This document shows, piece after piece, positions 6,889 through 11,840 of a stretch of 32,684 bases of DNA; the first letter of the stretch is position 1; every line of letters starts with the position of its first letter. Both the position numbers and the translations under genes were made by a program. Source of the stretch: a virus; the IMG/VR virus record IMGVR_UViG_3300044825_002969, positions 1-32,684 of that record; one strand, written 5' to 3'. Under the pieces are notes generated by a model. That model was not told where the DNA came from. It ran no database searches and saw only the letters and a program-made list of their open reading frames with translations.

Positions 6889-7136
6889 GCGAGGTCTTCC
6901 ATCGGTGGCCAGGGGAACAGGTCGGCGGGGGTTGTGCCGAGCGCCCGTGCGAGGACGACCTTGGTGTCGTCTCGGGGGAGGGCTCGCCCGCTCTCGACGA
7001 GGCTGACACCGGCCTGGGTCATCCCGGCGAGTTCGGCCACCCGGGCCTGGCTGAGGCCCAAGGCCCGGCGGCGGGCCGTCACCCGCGAAGCCCAATCGTC
7101 AGCGAGGCGCTTTGAGGTCCGGGGGCCGTCGTTCAC
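6885..7136 (-). CDS. Cro-like helix-turn-helix regulator
   Basis: This 83-residue protein is almost entirely one HTH_3 (Cro/C1-type) domain, about residues 16-73: ARRRALGLSQARVAELAG, then the recognition helix MTQAGVSLVESGRALP, and the helical end LARALGTTPADLF. The GTG start at 7136 lies about seven bases after a TATAAC -10 box, so the mRNA is probably leaderless. It diverges from the repressor gene across shared operators and heads the early lytic operon. It is the likely lytic-side switch protein. Confidence 0.85.
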   Translation of the reverse strand: MNDGPRTSKRLADDWASRVTARRRALGLSQARVAELAGMTQAGVSLVESGRALPRDDTKVVLARALGTTPADLFPWPPMEDLA

Positions 7137-7148
7137 AACACTCGTTAT
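7135..7148. promoter_or_regulatory. Operator-like dyad 1 (ACAAC-N4-GTTAT)
   Basis: ACAAC at 7135-7139 and GTTAT at 7144-7148 form a dyad with one mismatch from perfect symmetry. It covers the Cro-like start codon and the -10 box of its promoter, so a protein bound here would block leftward transcription. The architecture matches two further dyads at 7169 and 7209. Confidence 0.5.
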
Positions 7149-7172
7149 ACCACCTTCGTTGTGGCGCTACAA
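7144..7172 (-). promoter_or_regulatory. Leftward early promoter
   Basis: On the minus strand TTGTAG (7167-7172) and TATAAC (7144-7149) are separated by 17 bases, a good sigma70/HrdB-type fit in the -10 box. The predicted start of transcription, about 7137, is at or next to the GTG of the Cro-like gene, giving a leaderless transcript. Dyads 1 and 2 overlap its -10 and -35 boxes. Confidence 0.6.
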
Positions 7173-7182
7173 CCCCTGTTGT
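7169..7182. promoter_or_regulatory. Operator-like dyad 2 (ACAAC-N4-GTTGT)
   Basis: ACAAC at 7169-7173 and GTTGT at 7178-7182 form a perfect dyad with a four-base centre. It lies between the -35 boxes of the two divergent promoters. Its left half also pairs with GTTGT at 7158-7162 in a second, overlapping 16-bp imperfect palindrome, which could allow a second binding register. Confidence 0.6.
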
Positions 7183-7207
7183 GAAATCACGTCGCTGAAA
7201 CTACAGA
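7179..7207 (+). promoter_or_regulatory. Possible rightward promoter for the repressor operon
   Basis: TTGTGA (7179-7184) and TACAGA (7202-7207) are separated by 17 bases. The -10 match is weak, so this is tentative; CACAAT at 7208 is an alternative -10. Transcription would begin about 7214, inside dyad 3 and about 24 bases before the repressor ATG. Confidence 0.35.
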
Positions 7208-7208
7208 C

Positions 7209-7222
7209 ACAATCAAGATTGT
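7209..7222. promoter_or_regulatory. Operator-like dyad 3 (ACAAT-N4-ATTGT)
   Basis: ACAAT at 7209-7213 and ATTGT at 7218-7222 form a perfect dyad, which extends to CACAAT-N4-ATTGTG at 7208-7223. It lies just upstream of the repressor start codon, a position suited to autoregulation. The sequence varies slightly from dyads 1 and 2 (T for C), as expected if the sites differ in affinity. Confidence 0.55.
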
Positions 7223-7237
7223 GGGAAGATCCACCAC

Positions 7238-7642
7238 ATGTCGACCGACACTCCAGCCATGTGGCTCGCGGCGTTGCTCGACGAACAGATGCACCAGCAA
7301 CGGCTGACCCAGGTCGACATCGCCGACCGAGTAGGCGTGTCCCAGGCAGCCGTCAGTCGCTGGGTCATAGGCAAGGGGCTGCCGAAACCGGGGCAGGCCG
7401 TTCGGCTGGCCTGGGCGCTCGGACTCGAGCCGCTCAGCTTCATGGGCGAGCTGTGGCCAGAAGTCGCTGAAGCGCTAGCGGATCTGTCCGGCGGCGCGCT
7501 GAACGACTCTCTCGAGCAGCTCGGGGAGGCCGACTCCGAGTACGACGACGAGGTCGCAGCAGCGGCTGACACGGGTCGCCCCGGACCCCGAGGCCGGCGG
7601 TTCAACCGTCCGTCGCCGGAGCCTGAACCCGAGGGGCCGTGA
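7238..7642 (+). CDS. HTH phage repressor, 134 aa
   Basis: Residues 18-66 form an HTH_3 domain: LTQVDIADRVGVSQAAVSRW followed by GKGLPKPGQAVRLAWALGLEP. A short helical region and a Pro-, Glu- and Gly-rich disordered tail (about 100-134) follow, with no LexA-type peptidase domain. The next gene is an ImmA/IrrE-type metallopeptidase. Induction is therefore likely to use proteolysis of this repressor by that enzyme, as in ICEBs1, and not RecA-dependent self-cleavage. The gene diverges from the Cro-like gene across three dyads. The ATG at 7238 has no strong ribosome site. Confidence 0.85.
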   Translation: MSTDTPAMWLAALLDEQMHQQRLTQVDIADRVGVSQAAVSRWVIGKGLPKPGQAVRLAWALGLEPLSFMGELWPEVAEALADLSGGALNDSLEQLGEADSEYDDEVAAAADTGRPGPRGRRFNRPSPEPEPEGP

Positions 7643-7673
7643 CTGTCACCGCGGCGCCCTACGGTGCGCCGGC

Positions 7674-8120
7674 ATGGGTGCAGGACGGTGGAATCCGTGG
7701 AGAGCGTTGCGCGCTCGACCACACATCACGCTTGAGTGGAACCTGCTGCGAAGCGGTGGCCAGTGGGTACTACACGGGGATGGCTCAGTGACGATCCACC
7801 TCGATCCGCGTCTGTCCCAGCGTGAGCGACGCTGCGTGCTCGCCCACGAGCTCATCCACGATGAGCGCCGCATCGGCTACGGGCCAGCCACGCCGCCAGC
7901 GATCATCGAGGCGGAGGAGCGGTACGTGTGGCGGGAGGCTGCCCGCCGGCTGGTGCCGCCAGCGGAACTCGAGCAGCTGGTAGCCAGCACGACTCCGTTA
8001 CCGCTAGAGGTGTGGGAGGTCGCCGACCACTTCGATGTCGATCAGCGAATCGCACGGCTCGCATGTTCGTTGCTCAGGAAGGGGAGCGTAGATGGCAGCA
8101 CCGAGAGAATGGCGTCCTGA
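7674..8120 (+). CDS. ImmA/IrrE-family metallopeptidase
   Basis: The 148-aa protein contains the zinc-protease motif HELIH (His58, Glu59, His62) in RRCVLAHELIHDERR. A downstream acidic helix (IIEAEERYVWREAARRLVP) is expected to supply the third ligand. The segment before it (ITLEWNLLRSGGQWVLHGD) fits the strand region of this family. Such enzymes cleave a partner HTH repressor, and the gene follows one by 31 bases. The C terminus (about 105-140) looks like a small helical domain with LACSLLRKG. The last 29 bases overlap the next gene in another frame. Confidence 0.8.
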   Translation: MGAGRWNPWRALRARPHITLEWNLLRSGGQWVLHGDGSVTIHLDPRLSQRERRCVLAHELIHDERRIGYGPATPPAIIEAEERYVWREAARRLVPPAELEQLVASTTPLPLEVWEVADHFDVDQRIARLACSLLRKGSVDGSTERMAS

Positions 8121-8706
8121 CCCAACGGGCCGTCACCCGTACCGGGAGATGCGCGCTGGCAGCTGGGGTGACATGGTCGCCGCCGATGCCAGCGGGACCG
8201 GACTCGGCACCGATGTGCCCGGCGGTCGCCTCGCCAGAGGGGAGGCTCCGCCCAGCGCCGCCGGGAACGATTCAACTGCGAGTACGGCCGGCAATCAGAC
8301 GCAGAGGTCGAGCGGTCGGAGCGGCTGGATCATCGTGGCGCTCGTCTTGGCGGCGCTGGTAGTCGGAGCATGGGTGGTGAACAGGAACAACGAGCGTGCT
8401 GCGATCTCGGCGCGCAGCGACCTCGTTCAGGCGCTGGCATCCACGTCGGTTGAGTTCTGCTGGAGCGGCACCGCCGCCGGCGTTGACCTCACCACGAACG
8501 TGGACGGCACCACGGAGCAGGCATCCGATCGTGCCAACGATCAGTGCATCACGCGCTCGGCGCGATCCACTGCGGTGATGTCGGTGCAGAACACCGGCTC
8601 ATCAGGGTCCGTGTCCTGCGAGATCCGCAGCAAGGACGGCTACGTGCTGGACTCCGCGACGTCAACCGGCGCGTACGTCGTCGCTCAGTGCCTCGCATCG
8701 GTCTGA
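8092..8706 (+). CDS. Membrane-anchored protein with N-terminal DUF2510-like motif
   Basis: The 204-aa protein starts with REWRPDPTGRHPYREM, which resembles the WxPDPxGRHxxRxW signature of DUF2510 proteins common in Actinobacteria. A Gly/Ser/Thr-rich linker leads to a transmembrane helix (about residues 78-96, WIIVALVLAALVVGAWVV). About 105 residues then lie outside the membrane, with four Cys that could form two disulfides (EFCWSG, DQCITR, VSCEIR, AQCLAS). Co-directional with the repressor and overlapping the metallopeptidase, it is probably expressed in lysogens. Superinfection exclusion or lysogenic surface change is plausible but inferred. Confidence 0.65.
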   Translation: MAAPREWRPDPTGRHPYREMRAGSWGDMVAADASGTGLGTDVPGGRLARGEAPPSAAGNDSTASTAGNQTQRSSGRSGWIIVALVLAALVVGAWVVNRNNERAAISARSDLVQALASTSVEFCWSGTAAGVDLTTNVDGTTEQASDRANDQCITRSARSTAVMSVQNTGSSGSVSCEIRSKDGYVLDSATSTGAYVVAQCLASV

Positions 8707-8713
8707 CTGCGGG

Positions 8714-8735
8714 CATCCCATCACTCATCCCATCA
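8714..8735 (+). repeat. Arm-type site pair left of attP core
   Basis: CATCCCATCA occurs at 8714-8723 and again at 8726-8735, 12 bases apart and in the same orientation. The same decamer recurs on the other side of the core at 8943. Same-orientation copies flanking a tyrosine-integrase core are the usual form of arm-binding sites for the integrase N-terminal domain. A further CAGGGGTCCC at 8737-8746 matches the right arm of the hairpin at 8877. Confidence 0.55.
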
Positions 8736-8830
8736 ACAGGGGTCCCGAGGGTGCCCGAACCGGTCCGGCCGTGTCGTCGGTCTCGCTGAATCCCGGGGGT
8801 TCCGGCACGCTCGATCAGGCGGTGTTCATC

Positions 8831-8873
8831 GACACGGAAGAGGTCCACGGTTCAAGTCCGTGTACGCCCACCA
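8831..8873 (+). other. attP: attP core: 3' part of a tRNA-Val(GAC)
   Basis: The stretch reads as the 3' half of a tRNA. The anticodon GAC with AC begins at 8831. The anticodon-stem 3' strand GGAAG and variable loop AGGTC follow. The T-arm is CACGG/TTCAAGT/CCGTG (8846-8862), then acceptor strand TACGCCC, discriminator A (8870) and CCA (8871-8873). No matching GGGCGTA acceptor strand or D-arm lies upstream, so it is not a functional tRNA. It is the identity segment that restores the host tRNA after integration. The core begins within the anticodon loop, the usual crossover region for tyrosine integrases. Confidence 0.75.
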
Positions 8874-8876
8874 CCC

Positions 8877-8902
8877 GGGACCCCTGCAACCGCAGGGGTC
8901 CC
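8877..8902. repeat. Perfect 11-bp inverted repeat adjoining attP core
   Basis: GGGACCCCTGC at 8877-8887 pairs perfectly with GCAGGGGTCCC at 8892-8902 around the loop AACC. It starts three bases after the tRNA CCA. It could act as a terminator for rightward transcription from the tRNA or lysogeny genes, although no T-run follows, or as a protein site within attP. Confidence 0.5.
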
Positions 8903-8918
8903 GCCGCGTCCGGCCGGT

Positions 8919-8934
8919 ATCGGTCGCGACCGAT
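8919..8934. promoter_or_regulatory. Perfect 16-bp palindrome in attP/int leader
   Basis: ATCGGTCGCGACCGAT is perfectly self-complementary with no spacer. It lies between the attP hairpin and the right arm-site pair, about 50 bases upstream of int. It probably binds a dimeric protein, such as an int regulator or an excision factor. Confidence 0.45.
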
Positions 8935-8942
8935 GCGAGCGT

Positions 8943-8966
8943 CATCCCATCAACGGCATCCCACCA
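8943..8966 (+). repeat. Arm-type site pair right of attP core
   Basis: CATCCCATCA at 8943-8952 is followed at 8957-8966 by the one-mismatch copy CATCCCACCA. The orientation is the same as the pair at 8714 and 8726. The pair ends 18 bases before the int ATG, so integrase bound here could also repress its own gene. Confidence 0.55.
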
Positions 8967-8984
8967 CTCGGTACGCTGGCCGAC

Positions 8985-10163
8985 ATGGCAGGGTCGAAGC
9001 GAGAGCGGTCGCCGGGCGTCTGGGAGCTGCGGGTCTACACGGGCATGGTGCGGGGGAAGCGCCAGCAGGTGTCGCGCACGCACCGCGGCGACGCGAAGAG
9101 CGCCGAGGTCGAGCTCGCACGCCTGGTCGTCGCTGTCGCCGACGGCACACACGCACCAGCACCGCCCGTCGACCCCGACGACCCGACGCTCGGCGAGTGG
9201 ATGGAGGCCTGGTACGAGCGCGAGTCGCCGGACTGGTCGCCAACTTCCGCCGCGACAGCGCGCACCGTGCTCGACGTGCACCTGCTACAGGACCTCGGCG
9301 ATCTCCGCCTGTCCGAGCTGCGCCTCCGGGACGTCGAGCAGTGGCTGCGCACGCTCCGGGCCCGGGGCCTGTCGCCCGCCTCTCAGATCCGGTACTTCTC
9401 GGTGCTGCGAGGCGCGCTCGAGCAGGCCGAACGCTGGGAGCTGATCGCCAGGAACCCGGCGGCGAAGGCGGAACTGCCCAGGGTGCGGTACGAAGAGACG
9501 CACATCCCCACGGCGGCCGAGCTCGTCGCCGCGCTCCAGGTCGCGCCGACCATCCACCACCGCACGCTGATCTGGCTCGCCGCGGCGACCGGCGGCCGCC
9601 GCGGCCAGCTCGTCGCGCTTCGCTGGTCCGACTTCGACCTCGACGAGGGGCTCGTCACGTTCCACCGTGCCGCGGTGAAGATCGACGGCGGCGCGACCGT
9701 GAAGGAACCGAAGGGCGGCCGGCCGATCCGAGCGGCTCTCGACGACGCGACCGTCGAGGTGGTGCGCACGTACCGGCGGCACCGCCAGGAGCAGGCGCTC
9801 GGCGCCGGCGCCGGCCGGCTGCGGCCGAGCTCGTACGTGTTCGCCCGCGACGTGCAGGGCCGCGAGTGCTGGTACCCGGATCGGGCGTCGAAGATGTGGG
9901 CCGAGGTCCGCTCCGCTCGCGCTGAGGGTGAGGGCGGGGAGCCGGGCGAGCTGCTGCTGCCAGGGCTCCAGGGCGTCCGGCTGCACGACCTACGCCACGC
10001 GCACGCCACGCTGCTCATCGCCGCGGGCGTCGACCGCAAGACCGTCGCCGGCCGGCTCGGGCACGCCCAGGTGTCGACCACCGACCGCTACACGCACCCC
10101 GTGACGGCCGCCGATCGCGCCGCGGCCGACATCATGGGCCGGCTGCTGACCGAGGGCGCCTGA
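8985..10163 (+). CDS. int: Tyrosine-family phage integrase
   Basis: At 392 aa this is the usual length for an arm-binding tyrosine integrase. The N-terminal part (GVWELRVYTGMVRGKRQQVS) fits the AP2-like arm-binding domain. Residues 67-165 form a SAM-like core-binding domain. The catalytic domain has Arg205 in ATGGRRGQLVALRW, a candidate Lys243, His334 and Arg337 in HDLRHAH, His360 in GRLGHAQ, and the nucleophile Tyr369 in TTDRYTHP. The full active site is present. It adjoins the tRNA-Val attP and would integrate into that gene. No strong ribosome site precedes the ATG, so a leaderless or weakly translated message is possible. Confidence 0.95.
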   Translation: MAGSKRERSPGVWELRVYTGMVRGKRQQVSRTHRGDAKSAEVELARLVVAVADGTHAPAPPVDPDDPTLGEWMEAWYERESPDWSPTSAATARTVLDVHLLQDLGDLRLSELRLRDVEQWLRTLRARGLSPASQIRYFSVLRGALEQAERWELIARNPAAKAELPRVRYEETHIPTAAELVAALQVAPTIHHRTLIWLAAATGGRRGQLVALRWSDFDLDEGLVTFHRAAVKIDGGATVKEPKGGRPIRAALDDATVEVVRTYRRHRQEQALGAGAGRLRPSSYVFARDVQGRECWYPDRASKMWAEVRSARAEGEGGEPGELLLPGLQGVRLHDLRHAHATLLIAAGVDRKTVAGRLGHAQVSTTDRYTHPVTAADRAAADIMGRLLTEGA

Positions 10164-10207
10164 CGAAACGCGGCGGGGGTGCGACTGACGAGACCCCGGA
10201 CGCGCAA

Positions 10208-10238
10208 GTACCCTCCCCCGCAGAGCGAGGGAGGGTAC
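10208..10238 (+). promoter_or_regulatory. Hairpin enclosing a ribosome binding site
   Basis: GTACCCTCCC (10208-10217) pairs perfectly with GGGAGGGTAC (10229-10238) around an 11-base loop. The right arm contains GGAGG, the only Shine-Dalgarno sequence for the ATG at 10241. In RNA the stem would hide the ribosome site. The whole gap 10164-10240 after int holds nothing else recognisable. An alternative role is an int terminator without a T-run. Confidence 0.5.
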
Positions 10239-10240
10239 CT

Positions 10241-10345
10241 ATGGATCCTTGGCGGATCATCGGATGGATCGTGCTAGGCGTATTCGGGCTGCTCGTGTTG
10301 CTGGTGGGTGCGTCGCTGGTGCAGCGGTTCCTGCTGATGGGCTAG
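10241..10345 (+). CDS. Single-pass membrane peptide, 34 aa
   Basis: ATG at 10241 is preceded by GGAGG with good spacing, and the frame ends in TAG at 10343-10345. The peptide MDPWRIIGWIVLG continues into one hydrophobic helix (VFGLLVLLVGASLV) and a short QRFLLMG tail. It is the last plus-strand gene of the lysogeny block. Its stop lies in the palindrome CTAG that also holds the stop of the convergent tail gene. Expression in the lysogen is plausible; its function is unknown. Confidence 0.45.
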   Translation: MDPWRIIGWIVLGVFGLLVLLVGASLVQRFLLMG

Positions 10346-11049
10346 GCGGGACCCCATACCCGGCCCCGCACCCAGCTGCTCGGCTGCGGGATGTAGATCT
10401 TGGTGAACAGCCAGTCTCGAGCGAACGTCTGGTCGAACGTGGGCCACGTCACAGCGCCGCCACCGTGGTTCTCGCGCGAGCCCACGCCTCCGCGCATCAA
10501 CGATCCCGAGTAGCTGCCAGGCGAACGAACCGTGAAGCTGTTGGCAGACGCGTAGCCGGGCGTCGCGCCCGACACCCCGCCTTGCGCCGAGAACATGACG
10601 AGCAGGCCGGCCTTGGCTGTTGAGGAAGCTGGGGTGATGGTTGTTGGCGCTGTCGACGTGTACTGCGTCTCCTGGTCGCATGTGATCGTGGTGGGGCTGA
10701 CAACGCCGCGCCACGCCATGACGATCGACCGCCAGCGAGGCGACGAAGCTGCGCCGGACTGAGCAATCGTGACGGACGGTTCCGAACTGCCGGCGACTTT
10801 CCAGAACACGTGCTGGACGTACTTCTCGGTGGGGTCGAAGGTGCCGGTGACGACCAGCGGCGGCAGCGCCGACCATCCCGACGGCACGGTCCACGGGTCG
10901 CCGCCGTACCCCGAGGCGTTCCACTTGGCGACGTTGAACACCATGAGCAGGTCGCCTGCGGCGAGCCCGGTCGGCATGGTCAACGTGAGGCTGACCCCGT
11001 TGGTGGTGGTGCTGCCGGCGCCCCCGGCGTTGACGAACGAGACGGTCAT
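10342..11049 (-). CDS. Putative fibre or minor tail protein, 235 aa
   Basis: ATG at 11049 overlaps the stop of a 31-codon gene as ATGA. The protein is rich in Thr, Ser and Gly and predicted nearly all beta (SFVNAGGAGSTTTNGVSLTL, GDLLMVFNVAKWNASGYGG). Repeated short strands and a Gly-rich C-terminal region (PGSYSGSLMRGGVGSRENHG) end with RVWGPA. It is the last gene of the rightmost transcription unit, downstream of the tail fibre. Similar beta-rich proteins act as receptor-binding or fibre-tip parts. No enzyme motif is visible. Confidence 0.6.
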   Translation of the reverse strand: MTVSFVNAGGAGSTTTNGVSLTLTMPTGLAAGDLLMVFNVAKWNASGYGGDPWTVPSGWSALPPLVVTGTFDPTEKYVQHVFWKVAGSSEPSVTIAQSGAASSPRWRSIVMAWRGVVSPTTITCDQETQYTSTAPTTITPASSTAKAGLLVMFSAQGGVSGATPGYASANSFTVRSPGSYSGSLMRGGVGSRENHGGGAVTWPTFDQTFARDWLFTKIYIPQPSSWVRGRVWGPA

Positions 11050-11141
11050 CGGTGACCGGGAATCTCAGTCAGCGGTACACGTGAGGCGAGCGTGGTGCCC
11101 GCTGCGGGGGTGCCGCCCACTGTGATCGTTCGAGTCGCCAT
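11046..11141 (-). CDS. Small coupled protein in fibre region, 31 aa
   Basis: The frame opens with ATG at 11139-11141, preceded by GGGAG five bases upstream. It closes with TGA at 11046-11048, in ATGA overlap with the next gene. The peptide starts MATRTITVGGTPAAGTTLAS and has no hydrophobic helix. A ribosome site plus translational coupling supports expression, but its length limits certainty. It may simply couple translation of the gene behind it. Confidence 0.45.
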   Translation of the reverse strand: MATRTITVGGTPAAGTTLASRVPLTEIPGHR

Positions 11142-11157
11142 CAGATCTCCCTGGTCG

Positions 11158-11430
11158 TCACGGTTCGAGCGCCGCGACTCTGGCTTCGACCGCGGCGAAC
11201 GGTGCGAGCGACGCTGGTGTTGCGACCCCGACCTGTACGTCGCCGTCGCCGCCGAAGTCGGTGACCGCGGTCAGGTCGACTTCGACGGCGGTGACGTTGC
11301 CGGTGGTGGGCCAGTCGATGGGGGTGCGGTCGGTGCCGAAGCCGGTGTCGAGCGCCGGCGACGACGAGTAGACGGCAGGCTGGTCGTTGGCTGCGCCGAC
11401 GGTGTTGCCGGGGGTAGCGGTGTAGATCAT
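11158..11430 (-). CDS. Hypothetical protein of the fibre region, 90 aa
   Basis: ATG at 11430 begins six bases after the stop of the preceding small gene. The protein has strand-like Thr/Val-rich segments (MIYTATPGNTV, GNVTAVEVDLTAVTDFGGDG) and a helical Ala-rich end (PFAAVEARVAALEP). Its composition matches the virion fibre genes around it. No family is recognised. Confidence 0.55.
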   Translation of the reverse strand: MIYTATPGNTVGAANDQPAVYSSSPALDTGFGTDRTPIDWPTTGNVTAVEVDLTAVTDFGGDGDVQVGVATPASLAPFAAVEARVAALEP

Positions 11431-11436
11431 CAGTGC

Positions 11437-11580
11437 CTAGTTGTGTTCTCCCGTGACAACAACGTCACGGGAGAACACAGCTAGCGAACCGACCACCGCC
11501 GGATCGGCGCTCGCACCGACGTCGATGTTGCCCTGAATCTTCGCCGTCAGGCTGTCGAGCCGTTCACGCTTGGTTGACAT
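11437..11580 (-). CDS. Small protein, 47 aa, ending in a palindromic coding segment
   Basis: ATG at 11578-11580 shares a base with the upstream stop (TGATG), and the frame ends in TAG at 11437-11439. The N terminus is charged and helical (STKRERLDSLTAKIQGNI). The C-terminal 15 codons are encoded by a nearly complete inverted repeat, giving AVFSRDVVVTGEHN. No family is recognised. It could be a small structural or assembly factor, or a remnant carrying a DNA or RNA signal. Confidence 0.5.
   Translation of the reverse strand: MSTKRERLDSLTAKIQGNIDVGASADPAVVGSLAVFSRDVVVTGEHN
11442..11479. repeat. Perfect 16-bp inverted repeat inside a gene end
   Basis: The arms at 11442-11457 (TGTGTTCTCCCGTGAC) and 11464-11479 (GTCACGGGAGAACACA) are exact reverse complements around the six-base loop AACAAC. 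The repeat lies just before the stop of the 47-aa gene and is much stronger than any other structure in the fibre region. There is no T-run on either side. It may be an mRNA stabiliser, a partial terminator between tail and fibre-tip genes, or the footprint of a small mobile element. Confidence 0.65.
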
Positions 11581-11840
11581 CAGGGTGTGCCCCCTGCCGC
11601 AGCAGCGGCGTCACGGATCTCTTCCAACGACTGCGCGTCCATCAGCGCGGCGATGAGCGTCGCGAGTCGTTCCTCTGCGGTCGGTTCGGGTGGCACAGGG
11701 ATGGGCAGCCCCGTGAGCTGTTCGACCGTGTCGACCTCACCCTCCGGTGTGTAGGTGGTGCGGGTGCCGGTGCCGTCGCCGTTGTCGACCGTCTGCTCGA
11801 CGACGTTGCCGTTGGCGTCAAAGGTGGTTTCGTTCATCAT
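11580..11840 (-). CDS. Hypothetical protein after tail fibre, 86 aa
   Basis: Two adjacent ATG codons (11840 and 11837) overlap the fibre gene stop, so the protein begins M or MM before NETTFDANGNVVEQTV. The first half is strand-like with Asp/Gly turns (DNGDGTGTRTTYTPEGEVD). The second is a Pro linker and a helix (AEERLATLIAALMDAQSLEE). Its place directly behind the fibre gene is where fibre-assembly chaperones are often found, but no such family is recognised here. Confidence 0.55.
   Translation of the reverse strand: MMNETTFDANGNVVEQTVDNGDGTGTRTTYTPEGEVDTVEQLTGLPIPVPPEPTAEERLATLIAALMDAQSLEEIRDAAAAAGGTP

Noticed and set aside
8831-8873. A complete tRNA-Val gene
   Set aside because: The 5' acceptor strand, D-arm and 5' anticodon stem are missing upstream, so only the 3' identity segment is present.
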